Positions 46,721 through 55,763 of a stretch of 64,000 nucleotides of DNA are shown piece after piece. Below the pieces are notes generated by a model. The model ran no database searches and had not been told where the DNA came from. It was given only the letters and a program-made list of their open reading frames with translations. Position 1 is the stretch's first letter, and each line of letters begins with the position of its first letter. Origin of the DNA: Capnocytophaga leadbetteri (lineage in GTDB: Bacteria; Bacteroidota; Bacteroidia; Flavobacteriales; Flavobacteriaceae). The position numbers and the translations under genes are program-made. Location: NCBI RefSeq assembly GCF_003054025.1, contig NZ_QBKG01000005.1, positions 62,001 through 126,000 on the forward strand, written 5' to 3'.

Positions 46721-48487
46721 TTGAAAAGAATACTCTTCATATTATCTATATTTTGCTGTTTAAGTTCTCTATTTGCTCAAAGTGACAGCCTCTCTCAACA
46801 GGATATAAAGCGAGAATTAGAAGCTATTAAACTTATTCGATTAAAAGATTCTATAAAGATAGCCATCTTAATGAATGAAATTAAGGAGTTGGTGCATACT
46901 ACTACCCAATTACCTACCCCTACAAATACATCTGATTCTTTGGCTACTATCGAAAAGAAGCAAGAAATAGAAAGCCTACGCGAGAAGATACGAGGAAAGC
47001 CTATTGTTTTTCAGAAAGATACATTATTTTATCTATATACTTCATACAGCCCTTATGATATTGATACGCGAGTGAAATATATAGAAGATAAAATACAAAC
47101 CTTGTATGACGATCCTTTTTTCACCCCTGACTCAATTCAATTGAAGCCTTTAGGAGAGTACTTAAATATAATGTATAAGAAAAATAGTATTGCTGGCATT
47201 ACAATGATAGATGCTATGTGGGAGAATACTACTCAAGAAGATTTAGCTTCACGATATGCTAATGCAATTAAAAGTACTATTGTAAAATATAAAGAGCAAA
47301 ACAGCCTCAAAAGTGTAATGATTCGTTTAGGAGAATTATTGCTTGTACTCCTCATTGCTTTTGTATTAGTATGGGGTATCAACCGATTATTTGAGTTCTT
47401 AAGAAAAGTAGCTATCAACTCCGAACACCGCTTCTTAACAGGTATCCGTATCAATAATTACGAGCTTATTAAGAAAAGAAAGATGGTAAAGGCACTACTC
47501 AAGCTCCTTGCTGTACTGCGAGTGGTTATTTTGCTTTTTTTATTCATCACTATTATACGTCTGATTTTTGACATTTTCCCTTCTACCCAATATTTATCAA
47601 AAATTATTATCAAGTGGATTAGTGAGCCTATAAGAGATATAGGTGTAGCTATTATCAATTATTTGCCGCACTTATTCAATATTATAATTATCATTATTAT
47701 CACCCGTTATTTACTCAAAGGGCTTCGTTTTTTTGCCTTAGAAATTGAGCGTGGTATCCTAAAAATAAAAGGCTTTCACCCCGAATGGGCTCGTACCACT
47801 TATAGTCTTATACGCATAATGTTATGGGTTTTAGCTTTAGTAATTATATTTCCTCACTTACCAGGCTCTGACAGCGATGCTTTTAAAGGAATATCAGTAT
47901 TCTTTGGGGTGCTTATTTCATTAGGTTCTTCCTCTTCTATTTCTAATGCCATAGCAGGTGTTGTCATTAGCTATATGCGTCCTTTTCAGGTAGGTGATTG
48001 GATAAAATCAGGAGAGATTATAGGAGTAGTAATCGAAAAAAACGCTTTAGTAACACGCCTTAAGACTATCAATAATGAAGATGTAACCATACCTAATTCG
48101 GCTATACTTAGTGGGGCTACTATGAACTTTTCTTCTATAGGCAAACAATGTGGTTTAGCTTTAAATGTTAGAGTAAAAGTGCGCTATGATTATCCTGATA
48201 ATCTAGTAGAAGAACTACTCATTGAGTCAGCTCTGATAACTAATGGTATCTCTCCTACCCCTCATCCATACGTATTTCAGTTATCACTTGATGAACTTAA
48301 TGCTTCTTACGAACTTAACGCTTACACTTTTATCCCAGAGAATATGTATTTCATCAAATCTGATTTAGTAAAAAACATTCAAAATACTTTCAAACAAGCA
48401 AATATAGAGATATTTTCTACTCAGTATATTGATATTCGAGAATTTAAAAAAGAAGAAAAAGCAAATAGCAAAGAGAATAAAAGATAG
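46721..48487 (+). CDS. MscS-family mechanosensitive ion channel, TTG start
   Basis: A 588-residue protein. No ATG is available; TTG at 46721 gives a clean signal peptide (MKRILFILSIFCCLSSLFAQ), and another TTG at 46709 is the alternative. A periplasmic region with coiled-coil character (about 20-200) precedes about five membrane segments (about 205-440). The pore-lining MscS helix region contains GVLISLGSSSSISNAIAGVV and MRPFQVGDWIKSGEIIGVV. A beta domain with IPNSAILSGATMNFSS follows. It would act as a pressure-release channel. The acyltransferase gene starts 6 bases after its stop. Confidence 0.87.
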   Translation: MKRILFILSIFCCLSSLFAQSDSLSQQDIKRELEAIKLIRLKDSIKIAILMNEIKELVHTTTQLPTPTNTSDSLATIEKKQEIESLREKIRGKPIVFQKDTLFYLYTSYSPYDIDTRVKYIEDKIQTLYDDPFFTPDSIQLKPLGEYLNIMYKKNSIAGITMIDAMWENTTQEDLASRYANAIKSTIVKYKEQNSLKSVMIRLGELLLVLLIAFVLVWGINRLFEFLRKVAINSEHRFLTGIRINNYELIKKRKMVKALLKLLAVLRVVILLFLFITIIRLIFDIFPSTQYLSKIIIKWISEPIRDIGVAIINYLPHLFNIIIIIIITRYLLKGLRFFALEIERGILKIKGFHPEWARTTYSLIRIMLWVLALVIIFPHLPGSDSDAFKGISVFFGVLISLGSSSSISNAIAGVVISYMRPFQVGDWIKSGEIIGVVIEKNALVTRLKTINNEDVTIPNSAILSGATMNFSSIGKQCGLALNVRVKVRYDYPDNLVEELLIESALITNGISPTPHPYVFQLSLDELNASYELNAYTFIPENMYFIKSDLVKNIQNTFKQANIEIFSTQYIDIREFKKEEKANSKENKR

Positions 48488-48493
48488 AATAGA

Positions 48494-49540
48494 ATGAAAC
48501 AGCGATTAATTTTTATTGATGTAATAAGAGCATATGCTATCTGTATGATGCTGCAAGGGCATTTTATTACAGCTCTTTTAGGTGAACCTTATTGGGATGA
48601 ATCGAATATTTACTTCCATACTTGGCATTATTTTACAGGTATCACAGCTCCTGTTTTTCTCACTATATCAGGCTTTATCTTCACCTACCTACTTATACGA
48701 GAAGGCGAGCGCAGTGGTGTAGGACTAAAAAACCCTCGTGTAAAAAAAGGAGCTAAACGAGGACTAATGCTTATAGGAGTAGCTTGTTTATTGCGCAAAG
48801 ACATTTACTTTGTAGATATACTGCATTGTATTGGGCTAGCGCTCATTATTATGGTTGGTATCTATCTGTTAGCGCGAAAACACGTCAGACATCTGCTACC
48901 TATAATGCTTATTACTACTACTCTTATTTTATTTACTTTCAATGAAACCTATAACAAATATGAGTATTCTTGGCTTCCTCAGATTGTAGCCAACTATTTC
49001 ACACCTAAATACGGTACTTTCTTTACTATATTTCCATGGTTAGGCTTTGTAACTTTAGGAGGTTTTATGGGGGCTTTATTTTATTATTACCGCAATACCA
49101 AACATCTATACCCCATATTTATAAGCTTACTTATTGTTTTTGGGGCAATCTTCCATTTTCAATATCATACCTTTCATTTTCTTTATTCAGTTACTGGCTG
49201 GCAGCATTTTGAGAATCTAGCACGCAATGGTTTCCTCTTTCTACGTATGGGCGACACTCTCTGGACATTTGCTGTTTTTGTTATTCTACGTAATGTACTC
49301 ACAGCTCAGTTCCTTCAGCGCATAGGGCAAAATACGCTTTCTATTTATATCATTCATAGTATAGCTCTATACCATTTTATTCCAAGACTCAGCTTAGATT
49401 ATTACTTCCATAAGAGCCTCAACCCTACTGAAGCTATAATAGGAGCTATTCTCTTTGTAATAAGTATTACTACTGCTTCATACTATTACCACAAAATATA
49501 TAAATACGCAAAAGAAAAGTATTTTATGAAAGATAAATAA
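48494..49540 (+). CDS. Membrane acyltransferase-like protein (DUF1624/HGSNAT type)
   Basis: A 348-residue protein with about ten membrane segments. The start LIFIDVIRAYAICMMLQGHF has the DxxR-A motif typical of membrane acyltransferases, with a conserved His. Further on: FHTWHYFTGITAPVFLTISGFIFTYLL (in parts), and YIIHSIALYHFIPRLSLD near the C-terminus. The family includes heparan-alpha-glucosaminide N-acetyltransferase and OafA/YrhL-like acyltransferases. It probably acetylates a surface sugar; that is inferred. In the MscS operon. Confidence 0.8.
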   Translation: MKQRLIFIDVIRAYAICMMLQGHFITALLGEPYWDESNIYFHTWHYFTGITAPVFLTISGFIFTYLLIREGERSGVGLKNPRVKKGAKRGLMLIGVACLLRKDIYFVDILHCIGLALIIMVGIYLLARKHVRHLLPIMLITTTLILFTFNETYNKYEYSWLPQIVANYFTPKYGTFFTIFPWLGFVTLGGFMGALFYYYRNTKHLYPIFISLLIVFGAIFHFQYHTFHFLYSVTGWQHFENLARNGFLFLRMGDTLWTFAVFVILRNVLTAQFLQRIGQNTLSIYIIHSIALYHFIPRLSLDYYFHKSLNPTEAIIGAILFVISITTASYYYHKIYKYAKEKYFMKDK

Positions 49541-49570
49541 AGCCAATTCTATTGAAGAAGAATAAAAAAT

Positions 49571-49604
49571 AAAGCCTACTAATTACTTAGCAGGCTTTAT
49601 TTTT
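49571..49604. terminator. Terminator between the acyltransferase and tRNA-Gly
   Basis: A hairpin AAAGCCT-aC ... G-AGGCTTT (49571-49598) with one mismatch and T-rich flank on the plus strand. It serves the acyltransferase operon and possibly the tRNA on the other strand. Confidence 0.65.
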
Positions 49605-49605
49605 G

Positions 49606-49678
49606 AGCGGGAGACGAGGTTCGAACTCGCGACATTCAGCTTGGAAGGCTGACGCTCTACCAACTGAGCTACTCCCGC
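49606..49678 (-). tRNA. tRNA-Gly, anticodon UCC
   Basis: A 73-base cloverleaf on the minus strand. The acceptor stem GCGGGAG pairs with CTCCCGC, the D-arm is GCTC/GAGC, the anticodon stem TCAGC/GCTGA holds the loop CTTCCAA (anticodon TCC), the T-arm GCGAG/CTCGT holds TTCGAAC. The discriminator base is U and the 3' CCA is not encoded. Confidence 0.95.
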
Positions 49679-49720
49679 AATAAATATAGATGACAATAAG
49701 ATTATTCCTTTTCAGCGGTG

Positions 49721-49753
49721 CAAATATACAGCTATTTTTTCATAACTTCCAAA
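49721..49753 (-). promoter_or_regulatory. Promoter of tRNA-Gly
   Basis: Minus-strand TTTG (49753-49750), 21 bases, TATATTTG (49728-49721), about 43 bases before the tRNA 5' end. Confidence 0.55.
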
Positions 49754-49826
49754 TTTATCACCTATTTTTTTACTAACTAATATCAATTTAACACAAAAGC
49801 AACTGATAATCAATTATTTTTAAATT

Positions 49827-50372
49827 CTATTTATTGTTAGCTAAATCTTTAAGTAACTTTGTCATTTCCCAAATTACTATTCCTGCACTTACTGAAACAT
49901 TTAAAGAATGTTTTGTACCATATTGTGGTATCTCTATCACTTCATCGCTAAGGCTTACCACCTCTTGCGCTACTCCTTTCACTTCATTACCAAAAATAAC
50001 AGCATATTGCGTATGTGCTTTAGGTTGAAAATCATTAAGCATTACAGCCTTTTCAGCTTGCTCTATACTTATCACACACACATCTTCTGCTTTCAATCTC
50101 TCAACTACCTGTAGTGTATCTTCAGCGTACTCCCAAGCCACGCTATCTGTAGCTCCTAAAGCTGTCTTATGTATCTCTTTATTAGGAGGGGTAGCTGTAA
50201 TACCACATAGGTATATCTTCTCTACTAAAAAAGCGTCGCAAGTGCGAAATACCGACCCTACATTATTAAGGCTCCTTACATTATCTAATATTACTATCAA
50301 AGGGGTTTTCTCAGCCTTTTTAAACTGCTCTATATCCAAACGATGAAGTTCACTATTTGCTAATTTTCGCAT
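49827..50372 (-). CDS. TrmH/SpoU-family RNA 2'-O-methyltransferase
   Basis: A 181-residue SPOUT methyltransferase. Family motifs are LDNVRSLNNVGSVFRTCDAF (27-46, motif 1), VIFGNEVKGVAQEV (motif 2) and IPQYGTKHSLNVSVSAGIVIWEM (motif 3, in parts), which form the knotted SAM site. It lacks the extra N-terminal domain of rRNA enzymes, so a tRNA substrate is likely, but not proven. The gene starts 2 bases after the stop of the relA/spoT gene, so it belongs to that operon. Confidence 0.9.
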   Translation of the reverse strand: MRKLANSELHRLDIEQFKKAEKTPLIVILDNVRSLNNVGSVFRTCDAFLVEKIYLCGITATPPNKEIHKTALGATDSVAWEYAEDTLQVVERLKAEDVCVISIEQAEKAVMLNDFQPKAHTQYAVIFGNEVKGVAQEVVSLSDEVIEIPQYGTKHSLNVSVSAGIVIWEMTKLLKDLANNK

Positions 50373-50374
50373 AT

Positions 50375-52576
50375 CTATAATCGGGTCACTTTATCTACCC
50401 CTTTCACATTTTTTATATCTAACATTAGTTTCTTAAGAGTGGCATTATTATTTATCGATATTGATACCTTGCCATTAAATACATTCCCTTCTGTATCTAT
50501 GTTTATATTGGTAAGTTTTACAAATTTGCTATCTAATATTACTTTTGAAATATCACTAATAAGCCCATCACGGTCTATACCACTAATTCGCAAGCTCACT
50601 TTAAAGTCTCGTTCATCTGATTTTACCCATTTAGCTGGGATAACCCTATAAGCATAATTCGATTGCATTGATATAGCATTGGGGCACGTTTTCTTATGCA
50701 CTTTTACCCCTTCATTAATAGTTACAAAGCCAAATATAGGGTCACCAGGTATTGGGTTACAACATTTTGAGAAAGTATAGTCTAATGATTCTTCTTCTTT
50801 ACCAAATACAATACTATCATAATGTACTCCTTCTGTATAAGTAGGTTCTTCTACTGCCTTCTTTACTACTTTACTCTTAAACAAACCGAAGAATGAGGTA
50901 CGATGCGAAGCAAAATCCTTAAGCATCTGGTTTGTAATCTCTCCTGTACCTGCCTGATAGTATATATCCAAACTAGTCTTAGTTTTGAAGTAATTAACCA
51001 TATCGTTCATCACTTCTTCTGTAAGATTAATCTTCAGCTGCTTAAGTTTGCGCAAGAGTATTTCTTTCCCTTCTGCTGCTACTGTTTTTGTCTCTTCCTT
51101 TAATGCATTTTTTATCTTGCTCCGCGCCTTCGAAGTAGTAGCATAGTTCAACCAGTTTTTAGTAGGTTTAGCGTTTTCTGCTGTGATAATTTCTACCGTA
51201 TCACCGCTTTTTAGCACTTGGTTTAAAGGTACTAATTTATTATTTACCTTAGCTCCACGTGTTTTAAGTCCTACCCCTGTGTGAATTGAGAAAGCAAAAT
51301 CTATAGGAGTTGCTCCTTTAGGTAACGATTTTATCTCGCCATTGGGGGTAAAAACAAATATTTCTTTAGAATAAAGGTTAAGTTTAAAATCTTCTACAAA
51401 ATCTACCGCATTGGCTTCACTGTTTTCAAATACCTCTTGCAAACGGTTAAGCCATACCTCTATCCCTTCCTCTTTTTGGTCGCCGTGTTTGTATTTGAAG
51501 TGCGCCGCATAGCCTTTTTCAGCTATTTCATGCATTCGTTCACTGCGTATCTGCACCTCTACCCATTTTCCCTTAGGTCCCATTACAGTAATATGAAGCG
51601 CCTCATAACCTGTTGATTTAGGGGAAGATATCCAATCTCGCAAACGAGTTGGATTGGGGCGAAAGTGGTCTGTTACGATAGAATATATTTTCCAAGCAAG
51701 GAATTTCTCTTCTGAAGGTTCGCTTTTGTAGATAATGCGAATAGCAAATTTATCATATACCTCCTCAAAGGTTACCCCTTGCGACTCCATTTTCCTATTG
51801 ATAGAATAAATCGATTTAGGTCGTCCTTTTATGTAGTAATCTATTTTCTGCTCATTAAGAGAGGTCTCTACTATTTTAGTAAAAGCATCAATATACGACT
51901 GTTGCTCCTCTTTTGATTCTTCCATCTTACCGAGAATCATAAAATAGCGTTCAGGGTCTGTATATTTTAAGGCAAGATCTTCTAACTCTGTTTTGATGTT
52001 GTAGAGCCCTATACGGTGAGCTATAGGGGCATAGATATAGAGTGTTTCTGAAGCTATCTTTGTCTGCTTATACTCAGCCATTGAGTCCATAGTCTGCATA
52101 TTGTGCAGTCTATCAGCTATTTTGATGAGTATCACGCGCACATCATCGTTCATCGTAAGCAGTAACTTCCTGAAATTTTCTGCTTGTAATGAAATATCGT
52201 TCTCCCTACTCAAATGCGATATTTTGGTAAGCCCTGCCACTATATGGGCTATAGTTTTACCAAAAAGTTGCTCTATATCCTCATTGGTATATTCGGTATC
52301 TTCTACCACATCGTGTAGTAAAGCCGCTGCTATAGACACAGCGTCTAATCCTATGCGCTGCGCCACTATTTTAGCTACGGCTATAGGGTGAAATATATAA
52401 GGCTCTCCACTCTTGCGGCGTTGGTTCTTATGAGCATTTACAGCGGTATCAAAAGCTAAACGAATGACTTTTTTATCTTCATCAGTTAGGGTTTGGTAGC
52501 TGATGCGCAAAAGCTCTTTGTACTCGCGAGCTATTGCCTTACTCTCTTCTTCGGTGTAATTAGCTGTTGTTTCCAT
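50375..52576 (-). CDS. Bifunctional (p)ppGpp synthetase/hydrolase (RelA/SpoT homologue)
   Basis: A 733-residue Rsh protein. The hydrolase HD domain (about 50-200) has RRKSGEPYIFHPIAVAKI and AALLHDVVEDTEYT. The synthetase domain (about 230-350) has KIYSIVTDHFRPNPTRLRDW and STGYEALHITV. The TGS domain (about 400-460) begins IFVFTPNGEIKSLPKGATP, and the C-terminus has a Zn-finger/helical region (FSKCCNPIPGDPI) and an ACT domain. Both catalytic domains keep their key residues, so it should make and degrade (p)ppGpp. The exonuclease gene lies 24 bases upstream. Confidence 0.94.
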   Translation of the reverse strand: METTANYTEEESKAIAREYKELLRISYQTLTDEDKKVIRLAFDTAVNAHKNQRRKSGEPYIFHPIAVAKIVAQRIGLDAVSIAAALLHDVVEDTEYTNEDIEQLFGKTIAHIVAGLTKISHLSRENDISLQAENFRKLLLTMNDDVRVILIKIADRLHNMQTMDSMAEYKQTKIASETLYIYAPIAHRIGLYNIKTELEDLALKYTDPERYFMILGKMEESKEEQQSYIDAFTKIVETSLNEQKIDYYIKGRPKSIYSINRKMESQGVTFEEVYDKFAIRIIYKSEPSEEKFLAWKIYSIVTDHFRPNPTRLRDWISSPKSTGYEALHITVMGPKGKWVEVQIRSERMHEIAEKGYAAHFKYKHGDQKEEGIEVWLNRLQEVFENSEANAVDFVEDFKLNLYSKEIFVFTPNGEIKSLPKGATPIDFAFSIHTGVGLKTRGAKVNNKLVPLNQVLKSGDTVEIITAENAKPTKNWLNYATTSKARSKIKNALKEETKTVAAEGKEILLRKLKQLKINLTEEVMNDMVNYFKTKTSLDIYYQAGTGEITNQMLKDFASHRTSFFGLFKSKVVKKAVEEPTYTEGVHYDSIVFGKEEESLDYTFSKCCNPIPGDPIFGFVTINEGVKVHKKTCPNAISMQSNYAYRVIPAKWVKSDERDFKVSLRISGIDRDGLISDISKVILDSKFVKLTNINIDTEGNVFNGKVSISINNNATLKKLMLDIKNVKGVDKVTRL

Positions 52577-52600
52577 TGTATTTGGGGTTTATGATGTCTT

Positions 52601-53377
52601 CTATTTTATGGTAGAGGATAGTTTGCGCAACTTGATAGCCGTCAGTACTTTTTTGGTATATAAAGGAAAATCAGCGTTCAATAGCCAACCAAAATACCCT
52701 GGTTCATTCACAAAAATATCCTCCACTTTGCTACCTTTGTGTTTTCCAAAAGTAAATATTTCCTCTCCTTCGCTGTTATAGCCTATAAATCCAGCAAAAT
52801 CAGCTATTTGTTTTCGGTAGGTAAACTCGCTTAGCTTTTTGATGTTATTCTCTAAGTTGTCATACTTATCAAGCTGAGCTTTCAGTATTTCATAGGTAGC
52901 ATTAGTATCAGCAGCTGCAGTATGTGCCTCAAGTAGGTCTTTGCCACAATAAAATTTATAAGCTGCTGATAAGGTGCGCTGTTCCATTTTGTGAAATATC
53001 GTTTGTATATCTACCGTCACACGATTGCCAAGGTCAAAATCTACTCCTGCACGTAGCATCTCTTCTGCCAATAACGGAATATCAAACCGGTCTGAATTAT
53101 AACCTGCTAAGTCTGAATCCTTTATCATATTGTGTATTTGCTTAGCCAATTCTTTAAAAGTAGGCTCATTAGCTACTTTCTCATCAGTGATGCCGTGTAC
53201 TGCCGAAGCCATTGCAGGAATAGGAATCGTAGGATTTACCAACCAGGTTTTGCTTTCTTTATTACCATTAGGATATACTTTCAATATCGAAATTTCTACA
53301 ATACGGTCTTTAGTAATGTCAATGCCTGTTGTTTCCAGATCGAAAAAACAGATAGGTTTTGATAATTTTAGTTCCAC
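52601..53377 (-). CDS. DEDDh-type 3'-5' exonuclease
   Basis: A 258-residue DnaQ-like exonuclease. Motif Exo I is FFDLETTGIDITKDRIVEIS (12-31, catalytic Asp and Glu), Exo II is around YNSDRFDIPLLAEE, and Exo III is EAHTAAADTNATYEIL with the His-x4-Asp pair. The C-terminus carries a DNA-polymerase-epsilon-like or added domain (FTFGKHKGSKVEDIF, EPGYFGWLL), as in flavobacterial short epsilon-type proteins. It may proofread or trim DNA or RNA ends. ClpS lies 28 bases upstream. Confidence 0.88.
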   Translation of the reverse strand: MELKLSKPICFFDLETTGIDITKDRIVEISILKVYPNGNKESKTWLVNPTIPIPAMASAVHGITDEKVANEPTFKELAKQIHNMIKDSDLAGYNSDRFDIPLLAEEMLRAGVDFDLGNRVTVDIQTIFHKMEQRTLSAAYKFYCGKDLLEAHTAAADTNATYEILKAQLDKYDNLENNIKKLSEFTYRKQIADFAGFIGYNSEGEEIFTFGKHKGSKVEDIFVNEPGYFGWLLNADFPLYTKKVLTAIKLRKLSSTIK

Positions 53378-53405
53378 AGTATTTTGTTCAGTGTTTAAGG
53401 TTGTT

Positions 53406-53693
53406 TTATTCTTCTATTTCAGCAGAAAGCCCAGCATCTAAAAGAGCCACGCAAAGAGGCTTCAGATAGTCATAACTACCAGTTTTCACATCGCATTTCC
53501 CTTTGAAATGAACGATAATAGCACATTGCTCGGCCTGTTCAAAAGTATGACCGCACACCTGCACAAGAGTATCAATTACGTAGTCAAACGTATTGTAATC
53601 ATCATTGTATAAGATGATACGGCACTCCTCATCTTGTAGTTCAAGTACATCGGTTTCGGCTAATGTTTCTTCTAAATGACTGATAAACGGCAT
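53406..53693 (-). CDS. clpS: ClpS adaptor of the ClpAP/ClpCP protease
   Basis: A 95-residue protein with the ClpS core: CRIILYNDDYNTFDYVID (the N-end-rule pocket with NDD and Y), TLVQVCGHTFEQAEQCAIIVHFKGKCDVKTG in parts, and the C-terminal AGLSAEIEE. ClpS delivers N-degron substrates to the Clp ATPase and blocks SsrA-tagged ones. No Clp ATPase for it lies in this window. It is 14 bases after trkA. Confidence 0.93.
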   Translation of the reverse strand: MPFISHLEETLAETDVLELQDEECRIILYNDDYNTFDYVIDTLVQVCGHTFEQAEQCAIIVHFKGKCDVKTGSYDYLKPLCVALLDAGLSAEIEE

Positions 53694-53707
53694 AATACTA
53701 ATCTTTT

Positions 53708-54364
53708 TTAGGTTTTTGTCACCCTATCTATCACATTCTCTCTCGAGAGAATTATCAGCAAGTCATCTTTATTAAGCTTAATGTTGGGGTCAGGGGTGAC
53801 GTTCATTTTCCCATCAGAATGCTTTACTGCCAATATATTTATCTCGTACTTATGCCGTAGGTTCAGCTCCATTAGTGATTTTCCAACATACGTTTTCGGC
53901 ACTTTCACCTCGTAAATAAAATAATCTTCTGCAAATTTGAAATACTCAATAATAGTAGGTCTCAAAACCGAGTAAGCTACCTTCTCTCCCATTGATTCCT
54001 CTGGGAAAACCACTTGGGTAGCTCCTATCTTATATAGTACCTTTTCTTGGGTGTGATTTACTGCTTTACAAATAATATTTTTCACTCCCAATTCTTTGAG
54101 TTGCAGGGTGATAAGGATACTTGCTTGTATATTATCACCTACACTCACAAAGGCAGTATCAAAATCATCGCGTACTACCTTTTTTAAAGCGATTTCATCA
54201 GTAGCGTCTAATATTATCGCCTCTTCTATAATTCCTTCGTTAAGGGCTTGCTTTATCAGGTTTTCTCTTGCATCTATCACCAGTACAGTAGCCTTGTTGC
54301 GATACAGCGTCTTAGCCACCGATTTACCAAACTCTCCCAAACCTATCACTAAAAAATTCTTCAT
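53708..54364 (-). CDS. trkA: TrkA/KtrA potassium-uptake regulatory subunit
   Basis: A 218-residue protein with one RCK domain pair: an N-terminal NAD-binding fold (VIGLGEFGKSVAKTLYR, 5-21, glycine-rich; VLVIDAR; FVSVGD) and a C-terminal TrkA_C lobe (about 135-215: LMELNLRHKYEINILAVKH). It binds nucleotides and gates the TrkH channel. TrkH lies 59 bases upstream in the same direction. Confidence 0.92.
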   Translation of the reverse strand: MKNFLVIGLGEFGKSVAKTLYRNKATVLVIDARENLIKQALNEGIIEEAIILDATDEIALKKVVRDDFDTAFVSVGDNIQASILITLQLKELGVKNIICKAVNHTQEKVLYKIGATQVVFPEESMGEKVAYSVLRPTIIEYFKFAEDYFIYEVKVPKTYVGKSLMELNLRHKYEINILAVKHSDGKMNVTPDPNIKLNKDDLLIILSRENVIDRVTKT

Positions 54365-54423
54365 ATTTGTTAATCCTTAGCGCATTGATAATTGACGAAT
54401 CAGCAAATTGACAAATCGCCTCA

Positions 54424-55752
54424 TTATCCTATTAATATATTCTCTTTCGGGTATTTATAGTTGCCTTCAGCACGCGGTCGCGAAAGGGCTAAAGCAATAG
54501 TAAGCGGGCCTACCCTACCCAAAAACATCGTAAACATCAGTATAGCCTGCGAAGTTTTGTTTAAATAAGGCGTAATACCAGTAGAAAGTCCACAAGTACT
54601 AAAAGCTGAAATAAGCTCAAATGCCACTTTAGTAAATTCAAAATGAGGCTCTATACTTGCCAGTACTACTATCATTATCAGCACATACATCATCGCAATA
54701 AATACTAAAGCAGAGGCTTTGTTAAAAAGTTTCCACGAAATACGCCTTTTAGAGAACTCTATGTAGTTCTTGTTAAGCAGTGCCGTCTTAATTCCCAAAA
54801 ACAATATACCTATAGTAGTCGTCTTTACCCCCGAACCGGTAGAGTTTGGCGAGGCTCCTATAAACATAAAAGTTACACAGAAAAGAATAGTAGCACTACC
54901 CAAGTGCTCTAACGGTATAGTGTCAAACCCTGCTGTACGCAAACTCACTGAGTGAAAAAAGCTGATGAGCAACTGGTTAAACAATCCTTTGCCGTAAAGA
55001 GTATGATAGTTTTTATACTCTAAAGTGAAAAACAGCAAAGTACCTGCTAATAGTAGCACTATCGTCATCAGTATTGAAAACTGCGAATTAATATCAAGCC
55101 GTCTGCGCTTATGCTGCAAATACTCGCCTGCCTGAATGATAGTGGTAAAGCCTACCCCCCCAAAAATAATCAGAAAAGCGATAATTAAATTCACATATAC
55201 ATTGTAAGTATAGCCCTCAAAACTATGAGGAAAAAGTGCTATACCGGCATTGCAAAAAGCGGATACCGAATGAAATACCGACATAAACAGCGCCTGAAAA
55301 AACGAATAGTCTTGTATAAACGAGCCAAATAATAGCACCGCTCCTATTGCCTCAAATAGCAGAGTAATAAAAACCACTCGCTTAGTTACTGTATAAATGT
55401 CGTACATCTTGTTATGGTTCAGCCCTTCTGCCACCAAACGTTTCGTGTAAAAACCTATGCGTTTAGCGATAAGCAAAACGAATACTGACGAGATAGTCAG
55501 CACACCTAACCCTCCAAACTGTATGAGTATCAACAGTATAAACTTCCCAAAACCTGTATAGACAGCTCCTATATCTACTATTGATAAGCCTGTAACTGTT
55601 ACCGCCGAAGTAGCCGTAAAAAGAGCCTCAAAAAAAGAAACTTCTTTATCAGGATAATGCGAAAAAGGCAGTTTCAATAGGAGTGCCCCGATGATAATCA
55701 ACCCTACAAACGAAAGCATTATCAGGCTATAAGGCGATATTTTCTTTAACAT
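54424..55752 (-). CDS. trkH: TrkH/KtrB potassium-uptake channel subunit
   Basis: A 442-residue membrane protein with about ten segments and four pore loops. The selectivity-filter motifs are ATSAVTVTGLSI, HSVSAFCNAGIAL, SVSLRTAGFDT and SAFSTCGLSTGI, each with the TVGYG-type glycine positions (V-T-G, C-N-A-G, R-T-A-G, T-C-G). With TrkA it imports potassium using the ion gradient. The guaB stop lies 11 bases upstream, suggesting a shared mRNA. Confidence 0.93.
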   Translation of the reverse strand: MLKKISPYSLIMLSFVGLIIIGALLLKLPFSHYPDKEVSFFEALFTATSAVTVTGLSIVDIGAVYTGFGKFILLILIQFGGLGVLTISSVFVLLIAKRIGFYTKRLVAEGLNHNKMYDIYTVTKRVVFITLLFEAIGAVLLFGSFIQDYSFFQALFMSVFHSVSAFCNAGIALFPHSFEGYTYNVYVNLIIAFLIIFGGVGFTTIIQAGEYLQHKRRRLDINSQFSILMTIVLLLAGTLLFFTLEYKNYHTLYGKGLFNQLLISFFHSVSLRTAGFDTIPLEHLGSATILFCVTFMFIGASPNSTGSGVKTTTIGILFLGIKTALLNKNYIEFSKRRISWKLFNKASALVFIAMMYVLIMIVVLASIEPHFEFTKVAFELISAFSTCGLSTGITPYLNKTSQAILMFTMFLGRVGPLTIALALSRPRAEGNYKYPKENILIG

Positions 55753-55763
55753 CGGTTATTCTT

